A stretch of DNA of 64,000 bases from Bacillus changyiensis (lineage in GTDB: Bacteria > Bacillota > Bacilli > Bacillales > Bacillaceae), in NCBI RefSeq assembly GCF_027706145.1, contig NZ_JAQFWW010000001.1, positions 434,001 to 498,000 on the forward strand, in the 5' to 3' direction. Position numbers and translations under genes: made by a program. The notes beneath the pieces were generated by a model, which saw nothing but the letters and a program-made list of their open reading frames with translations, searched no databases and was not told where the DNA came from. Below, in pieces: positions 36,420 through 45,587 of the stretch (position 1 is its first letter; each line of letters starts with the position of its first letter).

Positions 36420-36831
36420 AAGACGATTTGGTCAACGCATGAGCTACTTTAATACATAAATCCATAATCACTGTACAGCCTTTTTTATCAAGAATCTGAA
36501 AGGCTTCTTCACTGACTAGCCCCTGCTGTGCCCAAAACACATCAGCATCTATCTCTAAAAATTCTTCTGCAACGTCAACGAGATGTTCTGATCTTCTAAA
36601 GACATTAACAATATCGACATGACCCTCAATATCCTTTAGTGAAGCTACTGCTTTAACACCAAGAACTTCATCAATTTTGGGGTTGACCGGAATGATTTCA
36701 TATCCAGCATTCTGCATAGCTTTGGAAACCATGTATGAAGTCCTTTGTGGATTGTCGGATAATCCAACTACCGCAATTCGTTTACTATTTTTAAGAATTT
36801 TTTTGATGTCTTGATTTGTTGGGTTTTGCAT
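36418..36831 (-). CDS. yneT: CoA-binding domain protein YneT
   Basis: Rossmann-fold CoA-binding protein (CoA_binding_2 family), 137 residues. Family motifs are VVGLSDNPQRTSYMVSKAM near residue 20, IIPVNPKIDEVLG near 45, and FWAQQGLVSEEA near 100. The function is unclear. The gene occupies the B. subtilis yneT position between parE and plsY. Confidence 0.88.
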   Translation of the reverse strand: MQNPTNQDIKKILKNSKRIAVVGLSDNPQRTSYMVSKAMQNAGYEIIPVNPKIDEVLGVKAVASLKDIEGHVDIVNVFRRSEHLVDVAEEFLEIDADVFWAQQGLVSEEAFQILDKKGCTVIMDLCIKVAHALTKSS

Positions 36832-37006
36832 GACATTCCCCCCTTTTAACTTAGTTTACAGAAATCGAACATGATATTCAAAATTAATATATAATTGGCG
36901 TACAACATCCTGTATGATAGAATACGGTATATTTAAAGAAAACTCGTTAAAAGCACACCCCTCGTGTTAAAATAGAATAAGGGATCATTGAAAAAGGAGA
37001 AATGAA

Positions 37007-37603
37007 ATGTTAATTGCTTTATTATTTGTTTTAGCTTATTTAATCGGTAGCATCCCTTCTGGCTTAATCGTCGGTAAGGCTGCTAAAGGCATCGATATCA
37101 GAGAGCATGGGAGCGGGAACCTCGGAGCAACTAATGCCTTCCGAACACTTGGAATTAAAGCAGGGTCCATTGTGGTAGTAGGAGACATTTTAAAAGGAAC
37201 CCTGGCTGCATTTCTGCCTGCTATCATGCACATTGATGTACACCCTTTATTTGCAGGTGTAGCCGCAGTAGTTGGACATATGTTCCCTATTTTCGCAAAG
37301 TTTAAAGGTGGAAAAGCGGTTGCTACCTCTGGAGGTGTGTTATTATGCTATCAGCCATTACTATTTCTCACCATGCTCATAGCGTTTTTCCTGTTTCTAT
37401 ACATTACAAAGTATGTATCGCTTTCCTCAATTTTAACCGGACTGTATACTACAGTTTATAGTCTATTTACAAAAGATATCTTTTTAGTGGCAGTCGTCGC
37501 GATACTTACAGTATTTGTTATCTACAGACATAGAACAAATATTAAAAGAATCATCAATAAAACAGAACCTAAAATAAAATGGATGTCAAGTAACAAACAT
37601 TAA
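37007..37603 (+). CDS. plsY: glycerol-3-phosphate acyltransferase PlsY
   Basis: Membrane acyltransferase of 198 residues that moves an acyl group from acyl-phosphate to glycerol-3-phosphate, the first step of phospholipid synthesis. Its three conserved loops are visible: [31 protein letters not shown] near the N-terminus, [18 protein letters not shown] near 92, and [10 protein letters not shown] near the C-terminus. About five membrane segments. ATG after AAAAGGAG. Confidence 0.96.
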   Translation: MLIALLFVLAYLIGSIPSGLIVGKAAKGIDIREHGSGNLGATNAFRTLGIKAGSIVVVGDILKGTLAAFLPAIMHIDVHPLFAGVAAVVGHMFPIFAKFKGGKAVATSGGVLLCYQPLLFLTMLIAFFLFLYITKYVSLSSILTGLYTTVYSLFTKDIFLVAVVAILTVFVIYRHRTNIKRIINKTEPKIKWMSSNKH

Positions 37604-37621
37604 AAAGGGAGTGCTTTTTAA

Positions 37622-37916
37622 ATGAATTTGAACATGAGTAAAGAAGCGCTTCAATGGTATAAGAAAGAGCTAGAACTGGAACAAGGGGATCACATTCGCT
37701 TCTTTGTCCGTTATGGAGGCTGTAGCAGTGTTCAAAAGGGGTTTTCTTTAGGCATTTCAAAAGACGAGCCTCAGCGAATTGGAGCAAGTTTAGAAGTAGA
37801 CGGAATCACGTTTTTTGTTGAAGAAAGTGATATTTGATATTTGGTATTTTGATGGGCATGACTTGCTTGTAACATATCATGAATCAGCTGAAGAACCAGT
37901 GTTTGAATATCAATGA
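37622..37916 (+). pseudogene. yneR: HesB-like protein YneR, disrupted by a 7-bp duplication
   Basis: Small HesB/IscA-like protein, about 95 residues in B. subtilis. The first 71 codons read normally (RFFVRYGGCSSVQKGFSLG, then GITFFVEESDI), then hit TGA. The unit TGATATT occurs twice in tandem at 37828-37841. Removing one copy restores the frame ...SDIWYFDGHDLLVTYHES... through to a TGA at 37914-37916, the expected C-terminus. The truncated product lacks about 24 residues. The family lacks the Cys trio of true Fe-S scaffolds, so its role is unknown. ATG follows AAAAGGGAGTG, 18 bp after plsY. Confidence 0.9.
37828..37841 (+). repeat. 7-bp tandem duplication inside yneR
   Basis: TGATATT at 37828-37834 and again at 37835-37841. 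Seven is not a multiple of three, so the second copy shifts the frame. Confidence 0.93.
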
Positions 37917-37926
37917 TAAAAAGGTA

Positions 37927-37950
37927 AGAAGGACTGTCTAAAAAGTCCTT
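37927..37950 (+). terminator. terminator after yneR
   Basis: Seven-bp stem AAGGACT/AGTCCTT with a 7-nt loop, then a short T tract. Confidence 0.6.
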
Positions 37951-37955
37951 TATCA

Positions 37956-37990
37956 GGGGAATTTGCAGGCAGAAAGCAAGCAAATTCCCC
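37956..37990. repeat. perfect inverted repeat between yneR and yneP
   Basis: GGGGAATTTGC and GCAAATTCCCC, 11 bp each, 13 nt apart, between convergent genes. No clear T run on either side. Probably a 3'-end RNA hairpin. Confidence 0.6.
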
Positions 37991-38025
37991 GATCTTCATT
38001 CATCCGCAAGACTTTCAGGACACCC

Positions 38026-38445
38026 CTATTTCTTTATCGCTTCTTCATAAGCTTTATGCCACTCTGGATATAACTTACGGAATTGAAGCGGCTTAAAGCT
38101 GTCCCGATCAACACATATATGAGAGGTCTTTCCTTTTACAGCAATTTCCCCGTTAGAATTGAGAATTTCATAACCATAGACAGTCTTAAAACCGTTGTAA
38201 TCCTCAATCCATGTATGTACAACTGCTTTTTCCCCATAGCGAAGTGGTTTCACATAACGAATGTTAACATCAACAACAGGTGATAGTATACCATCTTTCT
38301 CCATATCGGCATATGAGAAACCAAGCTCTTGTATGAGAGCCGTCCGGCCTACCTCCATCCAAATCAAATAATTTGCATGATAAACAACACCCATTTGGTC
38401 TGTTTCAGCATAGCGAACTTCAATTTCTTTTTTTATGACGTACAA
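38026..38445 (-). CDS. yneP: acyl-CoA thioesterase, 4HBT hot-dog family
   Basis: Hot-dog fold thioesterase of 139 residues. The 4-hydroxybenzoyl-CoA thioesterase-type motif RYAETDQMGVVYHANYLIWMEVGR holds the catalytic Asp near residue 16, followed by NIRYVKPLRYG near 62. It hydrolyses an acyl-CoA of unknown identity. It matches yneP of B. subtilis in position beside tlp and yneR. Start near AAGGGAGTAGAG upstream. Confidence 0.87.
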   Translation of the reverse strand: MYVIKKEIEVRYAETDQMGVVYHANYLIWMEVGRTALIQELGFSYADMEKDGILSPVVDVNIRYVKPLRYGEKAVVHTWIEDYNGFKTVYGYEILNSNGEIAVKGKTSHICVDRDSFKPLQFRKLYPEWHKAYEEAIKK

Positions 38446-38511
38446 ATTTTCTCTACTCCCTTGAAATAAAATGTATACTTATTTTAACATAAACATGCTT
38501 GACTAATCACA

Positions 38512-38535
38512 AAAAAACCAGGTTGCCCTGGTTTA
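38512..38535 (-). terminator. terminator of sspN-tlp
   Basis: Stem AAACCAGG/CCTGGTTT with a 4-nt loop. On the minus strand seven T follow. Confidence 0.85.
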
Positions 38536-38778
38536 TTGATCATATCTATTTTTTTGTTGCGCTTCTGCTTCATCATGAATTTCATTGCGCATCGCCTCAA
38601 TGCTTTCATTTCGCCGTTCATTTTTCGCTCTGATCCGCTGCTTGTCTTCATCATTGGCAAATGATAGTTGTTCTTCTGACTCTTCGAGATTTTCAATCGT
38701 ATTCTGTACCATGTTTTGAAGTTTTTCGACATTATCAGATCTGTCATCCGGATTGTGTTTATGCCTTTCCACTTTCAT
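38533..38778 (-). CDS. tlp: small acid-soluble spore protein Tlp
   Basis: Spore protein of about 81 residues, recognised from NPDDRSDNVEKLQNMVQNTIEN and KQRIRAKNERRNESIEAMRNEI. It is made in the forespore. GGAGG lies just upstream of two ATG codons (38781 and 38778) and a GTG; I used the second ATG, but the start is uncertain by a few residues. It is downstream of sspN in the usual sspN-tlp operon. Confidence 0.92.
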   Translation of the reverse strand: MKVERHKHNPDDRSDNVEKLQNMVQNTIENLEESEEQLSFANDEDKQRIRAKNERRNESIEAMRNEIHDEAEAQQKNRYDQ

Positions 38779-38802
38779 CATTCCTCCATTTTTTAAAAAT
38801 AT

Positions 38803-38946
38803 CTATTCGCCTTTTGTTTGCATAATGATCGGTGTCTCACCTGTTTTGTCGTGCATTTTCTTTCCGTTATTTGCCCGATATTTAACAGGCTTTGTCCCAA
38901 GATGGTTAGGGGTAAATTTAGACTGTTTATCATGTTCTCTCGGCAT
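38803..38946 (-). CDS. sspN: small acid-soluble spore protein N
   Basis: A 47-residue gene. The sequence has HLGTKPVKYRANNGKKMHD and ends MQTKGE, as in SspN of other Bacillus species. ATG after AAAAGGAGGG. It is the first gene of the sspN-tlp operon, expressed in the forespore under sigma G in B. subtilis. Confidence 0.93.
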   Translation of the reverse strand: MPREHDKQSKFTPNHLGTKPVKYRANNGKKMHDKTGETPIIMQTKGE

Positions 38947-39001
38947 TGTTTATCCCTCCTTTTAAGAGATTAGGTTTCCCAAAAAGAGGTGGAAACATCA
39001 G

Positions 39002-39127
39002 CTATTTTAACTTAAATTTCTGTTCCAGCTTTTCCTCAAGTTGATCAAGAAACTCCTGATTAGTTAATAGCTCTTTTTTATTTGCCATCACAAGCTCTTC
39101 AAAAGTCCGTCTTTTCGAGTTTTTCAA
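39002..39127 (-). CDS. FbpB-family small basic protein
   Basis: A 41-residue product, MKNSKRRTFEELVMANKKEL followed by a charged helix ending KFKLK. The RRTFEELV-x-NKKELL pattern is that of FbpB (Fur-regulated basic protein) family members, which assist small-RNA regulation of iron use in B. subtilis. The start is TTG with a perfect ribosome binding site, GGAGGTGAT, 4 nt upstream. I see no Fur box, so iron control is not supported here. Confidence 0.7.
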   Translation of the reverse strand: MKNSKRRTFEELVMANKKELLTNQEFLDQLEEKLEQKFKLK

Positions 39128-39225
39128 TTGAATCACCTCCAACTATATTTTTATTTTCGCCAATTTTTCGACAATATAAGCAAAAAGCCTGAATTTTTCT
39201 ATTTCAGATCAACTAAAAAGACCTA

Positions 39226-39258
39226 TAAAAAAGAGAAAGCCATTTAGGCTTTCTCTCC
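39226..39258 (-). terminator. terminator of citB
   Basis: Stem AGAGAAAGCC/GGCTTTCTCT with a 5-nt loop; T tract on the minus strand. Confidence 0.88.
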
Positions 39259-39263
39259 TTCTT

Positions 39264-41987
39264 TTATTTCATTTTTTGACGAAGAACCATTTGCAATATG
39301 CCACCATGGCGATAATAGTCAATTTCAACCTCACTGTCAAAGCGAACAACAGCTTCAAAGGTTTTCACTGAACCATCTTCAGCAGTTGCTTTCACTGTGA
39401 CAAGATCACGTGGACGAACCGTTTCATTTACATCCACTTCAATCGTTTCTTTTCCTGTCAGTCCGAGGGTTTCAGCATTTTCTCCTGATTTAAATTGTAG
39501 CGGAAGAACACCCATTAAAACAAGGTTGCTTCGATGGATTCTTTCAAAGCTCTCGGCAAGAACAGTTTTAATACCGAGCAAATTTGTACCTTTTGCAGCC
39601 CAGTCTCGAGAAGAGCCCATTCCATAATCTTTTCCTGCAATCACGATCAAACCTGTACCATTCGTTTTATACCTCATGCAAGCATCATAAATTGACATCA
39701 CTTCGCCTGTTGGCCAATGAGTTGTATAACCGCCCTCTGTCCCTGGAGCGATCTGGTTTTTGATACGGATATTAGCGAATGTTCCTCTCATCATCACTTC
39801 ATGGTTACCACGTCTTGAACCATATGAGTTGAAATCTCTTGGAGAAACACCTTGTTCTTGCAAATATTTTCCTGCTGGTGTATCTTTGCCGATTGCACCT
39901 GCTGGGGAAATATGATCTGTTGTGACAGAGTCTCCAAACTTCCCGACTACACGCAATCCTTTTAGAGGCTCCACTGTCCCCGGCTCAACTGACATATCTT
40001 CAAAAAATGGTGGGTTTTGAATATAAGTTGACTGTTCATCCCACTTATAAAGAGCTTCATCTGTTGTTTCGATTGCATTCCAGCGTTCATTATCATCAAA
40101 AACGCGCTCATACTCTTTTCTAAACAATTCAGGAGTAACAGTTTGTTTGACAACTGAATTAATTTCATCCATTGTCGGCCAAATATCGTTAAAATAGACG
40201 TTCTGTCCGTCTTTGCTGATTCCAATTGGTTCATGTTTCAAATCAATATCAACAGTACCTGCAAGTGCATAAGCAACAACAAGTGGTGGTGAAGCCAAAT
40301 AATTTCCTTTGACAAGCGGGTGAATCCGCCCTTCAAAATTTCGATTTCCTGATAGAACAGACGTAATTAAGAGATCGTTGTCTGCCACCGCTTCTTCAAT
40401 CTCTGAAGCTAATGGACCTGAGTTACCGATACAGGTTGTGCAACCATATCCAACAATATTAAAGCCAAGGTCACGCAAATATGGAAGTAAGCCTGAATGT
40501 TCTAGATAACCAGTTACAACTTTAGAACCCGGTGCCAATGAAGTCTTCACATAGTTCGGAACAGTCAGCCCCAATTCAACCGCTTTTTTGGCGACAAGAC
40601 CAGCTCCAATTAACACATAAGGATTTGAAGTGTTCGTACAGCTAGTAATGGCTGCAATCGCAATTGCACCTGTCTTCATCACAGCTTTTTCACCATTCTC
40701 AAGTGTAAACTCGATATTTTTATCCGCTTCATTTGCCTCTAAACCAAATCCTTGATTTCCCGCAGGGCTTGTTAAGTGCTGATAAAACGTTTCTTTCATA
40801 GCTGATAGCGGAATTAAATCCTGTGGACGCTTTGGACCTGATAAATTAGCTTCGATACCTGATAAATCAATTTCAACGATATCTGTAAACACTGGGTCTT
40901 TTTGATCAGGTGTATAGAAGAGTCCATTTTGACGACAATACTCTTCAACAACCGCAATATGCTTATCATCACGCCCAGTTAGCCTCATGTATGCCAATGC
41001 CTCTTCATCAACAGGGAAGAATCCGCAAGTCGCTCCGTATTCTGGTGCCATATTTGCAATAGTCGCCCGATCAGCAAGTGGTAGTTCAGCAACACCTGGC
41101 CCAAAGAACTCGACAAACTTTCCGACAACACCTTTTTCACGAAGCACTTGTGTGACTTTTAAAGCTAAGTCCGTAGCTGTCGTTCCGTTAGGCAACTTAC
41201 CGATCAGTTTTGCACCGATCACTTCAGGTACAGGGAAATAGGAAGGCTGTCCCAGCATACCTGCTTCTGCTTCAATACCCCCGACACCCCATCCAAGAAC
41301 ACCTATTCCATTGATCATTGTTGTATGAGAGTCAGTTCCGACTAGTGTATCAGGGTATGTGACTGTTTCTCCATCTTCTTCAACAGCATGAACAACACTC
41401 GCTAAATATTCAAGGTTCACTTGGTGAACAATTCCGGTTGCAGGCGGAACGGCTTGATAATTATTAAACGCTTTTTTCGCCCAACTTAAGAATTGATAAC
41501 GCTCTCTGTTTCTCTCAAATTCGAGATCCATGTTCACGGCCAATGCATCTTCAGTTCCAGCCTTATCAACCTGTACGGAATGATCAATGACAAGGTCGAC
41601 CGGAATTTCAGGATTGATTTTATCAGGGTCTCCACCAACTGAAGCCATCGCTTTTCTTAATGAAGCAAGATCAACAACGGCAGGAACCCCAGTAAAATCC
41701 TGCAAAATCACTCGTGAAGGTTTAAAAGGAACATCAATATCTTTTAATTCAGCAGTGCCCCATCTTGCTAAATTTTCAACATGTTCCTTTGTGATCACTC
41801 TTCCGTCAACTTGACGAAGAACAGATTCCAGCAGAACCTTAATAGAATAAGGAAGTTTTGACACTTTCCCAATACCTTGATCCTCTAATGCTTTCAAAGA
41901 ATAATAACTGTACGTTTTACCATGTACTGTGAACGTTTTTCTAGATTGAAAAGCGTCGTTTTTTGTGATTTGCTGCTGTTTCGCCAT
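39264..41987 (-). CDS. citB: aconitate hydratase (aconitase)
   Basis: TCA-cycle enzyme of 907 residues that interconverts citrate and isocitrate; in B. subtilis the apo form also binds iron-responsive RNA. [4Fe-4S] ligands are in [10 protein letters not shown] and [14 protein letters not shown]. The swivel domain begins near residue 650 and includes [21 protein letters not shown] chose the ATG at 41987 after AAAGGGGGA; an earlier in-frame start adds 11 residues and lacks support. It is preceded by a CcpC-type operator. Confidence 0.97.
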   Translation of the reverse strand: MAKQQQITKNDAFQSRKTFTVHGKTYSYYSLKALEDQGIGKVSKLPYSIKVLLESVLRQVDGRVITKEHVENLARWGTAELKDIDVPFKPSRVILQDFTGVPAVVDLASLRKAMASVGGDPDKINPEIPVDLVIDHSVQVDKAGTEDALAVNMDLEFERNRERYQFLSWAKKAFNNYQAVPPATGIVHQVNLEYLASVVHAVEEDGETVTYPDTLVGTDSHTTMINGIGVLGWGVGGIEAEAGMLGQPSYFPVPEVIGAKLIGKLPNGTTATDLALKVTQVLREKGVVGKFVEFFGPGVAELPLADRATIANMAPEYGATCGFFPVDEEALAYMRLTGRDDKHIAVVEEYCRQNGLFYTPDQKDPVFTDIVEIDLSGIEANLSGPKRPQDLIPLSAMKETFYQHLTSPAGNQGFGLEANEADKNIEFTLENGEKAVMKTGAIAIAAITSCTNTSNPYVLIGAGLVAKKAVELGLTVPNYVKTSLAPGSKVVTGYLEHSGLLPYLRDLGFNIVGYGCTTCIGNSGPLASEIEEAVADNDLLITSVLSGNRNFEGRIHPLVKGNYLASPPLVVAYALAGTVDIDLKHEPIGISKDGQNVYFNDIWPTMDEINSVVKQTVTPELFRKEYERVFDDNERWNAIETTDEALYKWDEQSTYIQNPPFFEDMSVEPGTVEPLKGLRVVGKFGDSVTTDHISPAGAIGKDTPAGKYLQEQGVSPRDFNSYGSRRGNHEVMMRGTFANIRIKNQIAPGTEGGYTTHWPTGEVMSIYDACMRYKTNGTGLIVIAGKDYGMGSSRDWAAKGTNLLGIKTVLAESFERIHRSNLVLMGVLPLQFKSGENAETLGLTGKETIEVDVNETVRPRDLVTVKATAEDGSVKTFEAVVRFDSEVEIDYYRHGGILQMVLRQKMK

Positions 41988-42066
41988 TCTCCAAAATCCC
42001 CCTTTAAAGATCAAGCTCATATACCAGAAAAATCGGCATATTTCACTACACTTTTCTCACAATTCA

Positions 42067-42133
42067 ATCTTAAATCAATTTTAAACATAAGTAAATATCA
42101 ATGTTTTTATTAAATTCTATAAGAATGACTTAT
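42067..42133 (-). promoter_or_regulatory. citB promoter with CcpC operator
   Basis: A full dyad ATAA-N7-TTAT lies at 42119-42133 and a half-site TTAT (minus strand) at 42090-42087. On the minus strand the -10 is TAAGAT (42072-42067), giving a start near 42060. The dyad is then centred near -66 and the half-site near -28, matching the CcpC arrangement known for B. subtilis citB. Confidence 0.75.
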
Positions 42134-42217
42134 GTATGTAAAAAGTGATTTTACTGGAAATACATTTTTTTATACGACAGTTTATGCTGGGATATACTAC
42201 GACTTGAGGTGATCACA

Positions 42218-42364
42218 TTGGCAAAACGAAAAGCAAATCATGTCATAAACGGAATGAATAATGCCAAACGACAAGGGAATGGAGCTGGATATATTGAAAA
42301 TGATCAGCACATCCTAACAGAAGCCGAACGTCAAAACAATAAAACACGAAAAACCAATCAATAA
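42218..42364 (+). CDS. sspO: small acid-soluble spore protein O
   Basis: A 48-residue protein: [20 protein letters not shown], then GAGY and [16 protein letters not shown], matching SspO (CotK). Start TTG after GAGGTGATC. It is first in the sspO-sspP operon, divergent from citB, and made in the forespore. Confidence 0.93.
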   Translation: MAKRKANHVINGMNNAKRQGNGAGYIENDQHILTEAERQNNKTRKTNQ

Positions 42365-42389
42365 TTGAATGATCAGGAGGTCTAAAACA

Positions 42390-42536
42390 ATGACGAACAA
42401 AAATGATGGTAAAGATATACGTAAAAACGCACCAAAAGGAGATCAACCGGGTCAACCTGAGCCGCTGAGCGGAAGCAAAAAAGTGAAAAATCGAAACCAT
42501 ACAAGACAAAAGAAAAATGCCCACCATGATTTATAA
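42390..42536 (+). CDS. sspP: small acid-soluble spore protein P
   Basis: A 48-residue product containing [20 protein letters not shown] and [17 protein letters not shown], the SspP (CotL) pattern. ATG after AGGAGG, 25 bp downstream of sspO. Confidence 0.94.
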   Translation: MTNKNDGKDIRKNAPKGDQPGQPEPLSGSKKVKNRNHTRQKKNAHHDL

Positions 42537-42628
42537 TTTTTTCATGATCCCAGCTGGTCGTCATCATTTCACAAGTAAATAAGAGCCCGCATAACTTATC
42601 AAAAGCATAAGTATGGAGGTATGCCTCG

Positions 42629-43009
42629 ATGAAAAATGCTGACCAGTTTGATGCTCCTGAATTTGATGATGAATGGATAAAACAGTTTGTTGATGATCCT
42701 TTCATCCTCTATGATGAAACAATTCCAATTGATTTGTACGAAACAAGTACAGCATATATACTTGAAGCAGATTTAACCAAAATAGATGGACAACAGCTTT
42801 CCATGACCTTTTTAGACCATGATTTTATTCTGGCTGTTAAAACGTCAGAACAGTTATATAAAAAAACGCTACTGCTTCCTTTTTTTCTAAATGATAAGCA
42901 AATTGAAACCGAATATCAAAATCAAATACTTGCCATTAAAATCAGTAAAGAAACAAATAATGAAGCAAATTATGAAGAACCTTCTTTTTCTTTCAATATT
43001 CTTTTGTAA
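42629..43009 (+). CDS. cotM: spore coat protein CotM (alpha-crystallin-like)
   Basis: A 126-residue acidic protein with an Hsp20-like beta-sandwich pattern: DLYETSTAYILEADLTKIDGQQ, then LLLPFFLNDKQIETEYQNQILAIKI. It matches B. subtilis CotM in size and in position between sspP and yneK. CotM is an outer coat component made in the mother cell. ATG after TATGGAGG. Confidence 0.8.
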   Translation: MKNADQFDAPEFDDEWIKQFVDDPFILYDETIPIDLYETSTAYILEADLTKIDGQQLSMTFLDHDFILAVKTSEQLYKKTLLLPFFLNDKQIETEYQNQILAIKISKETNNEANYEEPSFSFNILL

Positions 43010-43013
43010 AGAG

Positions 43014-43054
43014 AAAACCTTGTTTGAGTTGAAATACTCAAACAAGGTTTTTTT
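43014..43054 (+). terminator. terminator after cotM
   Basis: Arms AACCTTGTTTGAGT/ACTCAAACAAGGTT (14 bp) with a 6-nt loop and a T run. Confidence 0.9.
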
Positions 43055-43237
43055 CCGTTCACCCGTCAAATATCCTCTAGCAACTCTCCCATGGCCTTGG
43101 AAAAAGAGTAGCTATTCAATAGAATATGCTTGGGGATATAATTATGAACAGGCTTTTTCACCAATTTATACTTTTTTTTCTATGTTCTTCTAAAACACGT
43201 TCATGTAAAATAATATATAGACAAAGGAGGATGAGAG

Positions 43238-43666
43238 ATGCTAGAAGGATGGGTTTTATGGCTGATGCTGTTGTGGATTGTCATGATGGTCGTCTTCTTA
43301 TCAATCGGTGGATTTTTTATGTTTCGCAAATTTTTGAAACGCCTTCCTAAAGAGGATGGATGGTCAGAACTTGACTGGCAGAATTACTATATTCACCAAA
43401 CAAGACATTTGTGGAAAGAAGAGGATAAAAAACTACTAAATGAACTTGTAACACCCGTTCCTGAGTTGTTTCGTGATACCGCCAAAGCAAAAATTGCTGG
43501 AAAAATTGGTGAGCTTGCTTTAAAAGAGGAGAGTCATTCTATTAATGAAGATCTAATCATCAGAGGCTATATTATGGCTACACCAAAAAAAGATCACCGC
43601 TTCTTAATGAAACACTTAAAAGAAAAAGATATTGATTACACTCCCTATCAAACGCTCTTTAAATAA
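43238..43666 (+). CDS. yneK: YneK, DUF2621 family membrane protein
   Basis: A 142-residue protein with one N-terminal transmembrane helix (residues 4-29) and a soluble domain with the family segments WSELDWQNYYIHQT and DLIIRGYIMATPKKDH. Function unknown. It sits in the B. subtilis yneK position between cotM and yneJ (ccdC). ATG after AAAGGAGGATGAG. Confidence 0.85.
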   Translation: MLEGWVLWLMLLWIVMMVVFLSIGGFFMFRKFLKRLPKEDGWSELDWQNYYIHQTRHLWKEEDKKLLNELVTPVPELFRDTAKAKIAGKIGELALKEESHSINEDLIIRGYIMATPKKDHRFLMKHLKEKDIDYTPYQTLFK

Positions 43667-43700
43667 TAAAACCTTTCCATATCTAAAGGAAAGGTTTTAT
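43666..43700. terminator. bidirectional terminator between yneK and ccdC
   Basis: Arms ATAAAACCTTTCC/GGAAAGGTTTTAT with a 9-nt loop between convergent genes, overlapping the ccdC stop. Confidence 0.8.
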
Positions 43701-44188
43701 GTTAATTGATTCTGTATATTGTTCGATGCTTCAAGCTGACTTGATAGCTTTTTAAAAGATAAATACATAGCAATTCGCCAAGGAACAATCATTCCAAAAG
43801 CGAGAATCCAAAACATTCCACTCAAAGCACCATAATCAATTGATGCACTTAAAATACTTTTCAATCCGATCCGAATGACGAGCAAAGCAATTAAAATAAA
43901 CACAAAAGCTTTTGAGCGCTTCATGTAAATTTTATCTTCCCTAATTTCAAATTTTGATGTTTTAATCAGGAAAATTGAAAAAATCATTCCAACAGAGATC
44001 GCCTCAAAAAATTCTGCCAAGGTCACATGAAACATTGGAGATAGAAACATAAGAGCTCCTGTGCTCATAAAGATCGGAGGCAGTATAATTTTTTTCGCTG
44101 TGGTCGGTTTATCAGACGACTTTATTCTGATTGCCATGACAATGACAGCCATCAACACCGCAAATATTGATGAAACCACAACCATCAT
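43697..44188 (-). CDS. ccdC: CcdC family membrane protein (YneJ)
   Basis: A 163-residue membrane protein with about five hydrophobic helices and the motif ILPPIFMSTGALMFLSPMF near residue 35. It is named from its link to the cytochrome c biogenesis gene ccdA in B. subtilis, where it is dispensable. I chose the ATG at 44188 with AGGGGTG upstream rather than a GTG at 44197. It is downstream of yneI on the same strand. Confidence 0.85.
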   Translation of the reverse strand: MMVVVSSIFAVLMAVIVMAIRIKSSDKPTTAKKIILPPIFMSTGALMFLSPMFHVTLAEFFEAISVGMIFSIFLIKTSKFEIREDKIYMKRSKAFVFILIALLVIRIGLKSILSASIDYGALSGMFWILAFGMIVPWRIAMYLSFKKLSSQLEASNNIQNQLT

Positions 44189-44258
44189 ACATATCACCCC
44201 TATGTTTTAGAAAATTTCTCTAATTGTTACTATACGCCATCACGGATAAAAAAACCAA

Positions 44259-44624
44259 TTATGCATTTCCCAAAACAAGACGGATCGCTTCAATCACTTT
44301 TTCCTCTTCAAAGGGCTTGACAATAAAGTCCTTCGCTCCCGCCTCAATCGCCTCTACGACAATTCGTTGTTGGCGCATTGCCGTACACATGATCACTTTT
44401 ACTTTCGGTTCAATTTGAATCATGTCTTTTAAAGCTTCAATACCGTTTTTCACAGGCATCGTAATATCCATAATGACTAAGTCAGGTTTCAGCTCTTGAT
44501 ATAGCAAAACGGCTTCTTCACCATTTCCGGCTTCCCCTACGATTTGAAAATTTTGTGATTCAAGTATCTCTCTCATTTTATCTCTCAAAAATCTGGCATC
44601 ATCAACAATTAAAACCCTTGTCAT
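44259..44624 (-). CDS. yneI: single-domain response regulator YneI (CcdB)
   Basis: CheY-like receiver domain of 121 residues without an output domain. The phosphoacceptor is Asp53 in VIMDITMP, the acidic pair is DD in VLIVDDARF, and Thr and Lys are in CTAM and VKPF. ATG at 44624 after GGAGGGGAGC. In B. subtilis ccdA precedes it directly; here it does not. Its partner kinase is unknown. Confidence 0.88.
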   Translation of the reverse strand: MTRVLIVDDARFLRDKMREILESQNFQIVGEAGNGEEAVLLYQELKPDLVIMDITMPVKNGIEALKDMIQIEPKVKVIMCTAMRQQRIVVEAIEAGAKDFIVKPFEEEKVIEAIRLVLGNA

Positions 44625-44649
44625 GCTCCCCTCCAAAACAACTGTCAAT

Positions 44650-45045
44650 TTTTACAGTGAATAAACTCTATTGTAACAAAAAATGCAACAAAACGAAAAG
44701 GTATTTGCCACATTCAAATTCGTGAAAGAAAACAAAAAAAACGAACGATATCCTGAAAGATGAGATCTGTATGTAGCATCAGTTTTTTTGCTCCAACCTT
44801 TCAGGATCATTTACTGACAACGGTGACTTCGTTTTACAGAATTAGTCTGCTATGACATATATATTTCAATTTCCTAACATATCACCAAAAAAGATTTTCT
44901 TCCTTCGAATTCCTTTATATAATCTATTTTAACAACCTTTACTATTCACTTGTGGAATTGAAAAGAAAACCAGATATGGATATAATAGCACTAACTAGTA
45001 AGCATCATTAAAAGTTGATTTTTACAGAAGAAAGGATAAATTCCT
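44650..45045. other. intergenic stretch where ccdA would be expected
   Basis: About 395 bp of AT-rich DNA between yneI and ynzD. It contains an interrupted inverted repeat (ATCCTGAAAG near 44751, CTTTCAGGAT near 44798). I see no ccdA gene and no recognisable ccdA fragment; a ccdA gene needs about 700 bp. Confidence 0.7.
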
Positions 45046-45216
45046 GTGACGAAAGAAAACCTGCTTCATGAAATTGAAGAAAAAAGAAAAGAACTGGTGA
45101 ACATTATCATGACAAATGGCATGACTTCTCATATCACCATTCAACATAGCCAGCAGCTAGATACTCTTCTTTTAGAATACCAAAAACTATCCCTCAGTAG
45201 CACGCAATCATCATAA
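45046..45216 (+). CDS. ynzD: Spo0E-like aspartyl-phosphate phosphatase YnzD
   Basis: A 56-residue helical hairpin protein. The Spo0E-family active motif appears as HSQQLDTLLLEYQ. In B. subtilis YnzD removes phosphate from Spo0A~P and so delays sporulation. Start GTG after GAAAGGA. It is the only plus-strand gene between yneK and lexA. Confidence 0.87.
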   Translation: MTKENLLHEIEEKRKELVNIIMTNGMTSHITIQHSQQLDTLLLEYQKLSLSSTQSS

Positions 45217-45220
45217 ATCA

Positions 45221-45254
45221 AAATAAAAAACCCAGAAAGCGGGTTTTTTATTTT
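45221..45254 (+). terminator. terminator after ynzD
   Basis: Arms AAATAAAAAACCC/GGGTTTTTTATTT with a 7-nt loop. Confidence 0.85.
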
Positions 45255-45284
45255 AACCATGTTTCTTCTATGTCAGAATTTCAA

Positions 45285-45503
45285 TTATTTCGTTTGATTT
45301 TCCATGGCTTTCATCATTTGATTAATTTTCTTCTGCGATGGTTTCATACCCATCTGCATCATCATCATTCGTAACATTTGTTCATTAATCGGTGGATTTT
45401 TTTTCAAATAATTCATCATATATTTGCGAGCAATAAAAAATCCAAGCGCTACACCTGCGAGCAAAGCGATAATACCCACTAGGATGACAACCCATAAATC
45501 CAT
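45285..45503 (-). CDS. yneF: UPF0154 family protein YneF
   Basis: A 72-residue protein with one N-terminal membrane helix (residues 4-25) and a Met/Lys-rich tail, [20 protein letters not shown], diagnostic of UPF0154. The function is unknown. ATG after AGGAGG. Confidence 0.92.
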   Translation of the reverse strand: MDLWVVILVGIIALLAGVALGFFIARKYMMNYLKKNPPINEQMLRMMMMQMGMKPSQKKINQMMKAMENQTK

Positions 45504-45587
45504 TTAATTTCCTCCTTCATGTTGTCTCGTATAAAGTGTACTAAACCAAAAGCTATTATACAACATAAACAGCCCAAATTCTTTCTT

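Noticed and set aside
43126..43350. Short frames between cotM and yneK, one ending in an aromatic stretch (WGYNYEQAFSPIYTFF)
   Set aside because: They run through the cotM terminator or overlap yneK in another frame, and lack a ribosome binding site.
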